A stretch of DNA of 7,043 nucleotides from Deferribacterales bacterium UBA4806 (lineage in GTDB: Bacteria; Chrysiogenota; Deferribacteres; Deferribacterales; UBA228): NCBI GenBank assembly GCA_002402635.1, contig DHGE01000037.1, forward strand, positions 8,672-15,714. The letters run 5' to 3'. Each line of letters begins with the position of its first letter. The first letter of the stretch is position 1. The translations under genes and the position numbers were made by a program. The notes below the pieces were generated by a model. That model had not been told where the DNA came from. It saw only the letters and a list, made by a program, of their open reading frames with translations, and did not search any database. This document shows, piece after piece, positions 5,452 through 7,043 of the stretch.

Positions 5452-7034
5452 TTGTGGCAACCAATTGCATCTCTATTTCTATATGCTGCTTCTGCTACCA
5501 TAATCGCTGATTGGACACCATGAAATAAACTTACAATGTCTTTGGATATAGCGGTTTCTTTATAAAAATCCTCTATTCTTATATACATATGCCTTAGATC
5601 TTCAATAGCCCTTTTCAATCTGGGTATTGTTCTTACGATTCCAACATAATTCCACATAGTATTTTTTATGGACATCCAATCCTGAGCAATTAATGCAGGG
5701 TCTTCATTTTCTAATTTTCCTGAAGGAACCCAATCTCGAATTGTATTAAATATTTTATTAGTTATTTTTTCATCAGAGTTTACCCTCTTGATAATATCTT
5801 TTGCAGAAAAATAACCCCAGACTAAACCTTCTAAAAGTGAGGTTGACGCGAGGCGATTTGCTCCATGTAAACCAGTACAGGATACCTCTCCTACTGCGTA
5901 TAAGCCATTTATAGTTGTTCTTCCTGCAAGATTTACACTAACTCCACCACAAAAATAATGGGCAGCAGGCACAACTGGTATTGCATCTTTTGTAATATCA
6001 ATTCCATTTTTTTTGCATTCTTGATAGATATTGGGAAATCTTTCTTGAATATCATCCTTAATAAAGTTTGCTGCATCAAGCAAAACATACTCATCCTTAT
6101 TTTTTATCATTTCCTCCCATATAGCAATTGTAACTTCATCTCTAGGAGCCAAATCCTTCATTTTTTTATTATATCTTTCCATGAAATATTCGCCCTGTAG
6201 ATTTTTTAACCTGGCTCCTTCTCCTCTAACTGCCTCGGATATTAAAAACCTTTTGCCTCCAGGTATATACAATGTTGTGGGATGAAATTGGACAAACTCC
6301 ATATTTATTACTCTTGCTCCAGCACGTTTTGCCATAACAATACCATCGCCCACAGTTCCTTTCTCATTTGTTGAATGAAGATATACATCGCCAAGCCCTC
6401 CAGTAGCTAATACTGTACATTTAGATAGCATTGTTCTGACTTCCTTTGTATTGTTATTTAAAACATATACTCCAAGACATCTATCCTCAAGCGAATATCT
6501 ACATTGAATGTCTTTTGAATTATGATGCAAAGTAATTAAATCTATAGCAGTTGCATTTGTTTCAATTTTTATATTTGGATATTTATTTAGATGGTCTATA
6601 AGAGTTTCTTCAATAATTTTTCCTGTTTGGTCTTTATAATATAGTATTCTTTCTAAACTGTGTCCCCCCTCTTTTGTTAGGTTAAAATCATCAATATCTG
6701 AACCAGCAATATGAGTAAAATCAATTTTTAAATCATCTATAAGAACCTCTTTTACGATTTCTGGTCCCTTATGAGCCAGAAAATTTACAGCCTCTATAAA
6801 ATTAAAGTTTCTTCCAGCTCTTATTATATCTTTTATTAGCAGTTCTGGAGTATCATTTTTACCTTTATATATGATTCCTCCCTGTGCCTTGTTTGTATTT
6901 GTTAATATAGCCTCTGACCTTTTTGTAATAAGAATAACATCTAGTCCAGCCTTTGCTGCAATTAATGCACACGTAGCTCCCGCAATGCCAGTACCAATAA
7001 CAAGACAATCTGTTTTTATTCTCCCACTTTCCAT
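5439..7034 (-). CDS. nadB: L-aspartate oxidase
   Basis: A 531-residue FAD enzyme (E. coli NadB is 540) that oxidises L-aspartate to iminoaspartate, which quinolinate synthase NadA converts to quinolinate for NAD synthesis. The dinucleotide-binding GTGIAG is at residues 14-19 and AQGGI at 50-54. The active-site set known from E. coli is visible: Glu122 in EGGHS (which separates aspartate oxidases from succinate dehydrogenase flavoproteins), His251 in FVQFHPT, Arg298 in APRDE, His359 in AAHYFCGG and Arg394 in GANRLAS. The C-terminal helical domain (about 430-531) is present. The end is unusual: the family's SRG-H motif reads AIGCH (523-527) and the protein stops four residues later. The start ATG lies nine bases from the window edge, so its ribosome binding site is barely visible and a start slightly further upstream cannot be excluded. 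It converges on the acylation operon and is probably transcribed separately. No nadA or nadC is in the window. Confidence 0.95.
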   Translation of the reverse strand: MESGRIKTDCLVIGTGIAGATCALIAAKAGLDVILITKRSEAILTNTNKAQGGIIYKGKNDTPELLIKDIIRAGRNFNFIEAVNFLAHKGPEIVKEVLIDDLKIDFTHIAGSDIDDFNLTKEGGHSLERILYYKDQTGKIIEETLIDHLNKYPNIKIETNATAIDLITLHHNSKDIQCRYSLEDRCLGVYVLNNNTKEVRTMLSKCTVLATGGLGDVYLHSTNEKGTVGDGIVMAKRAGARVINMEFVQFHPTTLYIPGGKRFLISEAVRGEGARLKNLQGEYFMERYNKKMKDLAPRDEVTIAIWEEMIKNKDEYVLLDAANFIKDDIQERFPNIYQECKKNGIDITKDAIPVVPAAHYFCGGVSVNLAGRTTINGLYAVGEVSCTGLHGANRLASTSLLEGLVWGYFSAKDIIKRVNSDEKITNKIFNTIRDWVPSGKLENEDPALIAQDWMSIKNTMWNYVGIVRTIPRLKRAIEDLRHMYIRIEDFYKETAISKDIVSLFHGVQSAIMVAEAAYRNRDAIGCHNLKT

Positions 7035-7043
7035 AATTAAATC

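Noticed and set aside
5958..6200. Plus-strand open frame of 80 codons within nadB
   Set aside because: It is antisense to conserved NadB active-site motifs and has no initiation signal or recognisable domain.

Overview
The window is AT-rich bacterial chromosome, by eye about 30% GC with many AGA/AGG arginines and A/T third positions. It is densely coded, with strong purine-rich ribosome binding sites and overlapping TAATG stop/start junctions. A NadB-type aspartate oxidase, a GNAT plus acyl-CoA-synthetase fusion, a zinc deacetylase and a CBS-ACT protein fit an AT-rich bacterium with active acyl-CoA metabolism, for example an anaerobic Desulfobacterota/Deferribacterota-type lineage or a clostridial one. 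The sequence alone does not settle the taxon. No tRNA, rRNA, CRISPR array, insertion sequence or phage gene is visible.

Layout: (1) 1-1140, minus strand: a two-gene unit, an NADP-type short-chain dehydrogenase (376-1140) overlapping by one base a metallo-beta-lactamase-fold hydrolase that runs off the left edge (376 down to 1). (2) 1141-1386: a 246-base divergent intergenic region with candidate promoters in both directions and two palindromes built from the same AACAT/ATGTT half-sites, one beside each outward gene. (3) 1387-5354, plus strand: a tight three-gene operon. It encodes a GNAT acetyltransferase fused to an acyl-CoA-synthetase-like region (794 aa), a zinc-dependent histone-deacetylase-family amidohydrolase (322 aa) and an AcuB-like protein with two CBS domains and an ACT-like tail (203 aa). 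(4) 5355-5438: a short convergent spacer. (5) 5439-7034, minus strand: L-aspartate oxidase, the first enzyme of de novo NAD synthesis from aspartate.

The most interesting part is the plus-strand operon. It combines a lysine-acylation writer, an eraser and a probable nucleotide/metabolite sensor, which is the logic of the Bacillus acuABC system that controls acetyl-CoA synthetase. Here the writer is a large Pat-type fusion with the GNAT domain first. Its synthetase-like part appears to have lost its chemistry: the usual phospho-histidine position reads lysine (K422), the glycine motifs have decayed, and about 80-100 residues of the ATP-grasp region, the nucleotide-binding half, are missing. 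It therefore looks like a pseudoenzyme, perhaps an acyl-CoA or CoA sensor controlling the attached acetyltransferase. The eraser carries class II-type rather than classical AcuC-type motifs. No acyl-CoA synthetase target lies in the window, so the substrate is unknown. Shared half-sites in the divergent region suggest, but do not prove, that the SDR/hydrolase pair and the acylation operon answer to one repressor.
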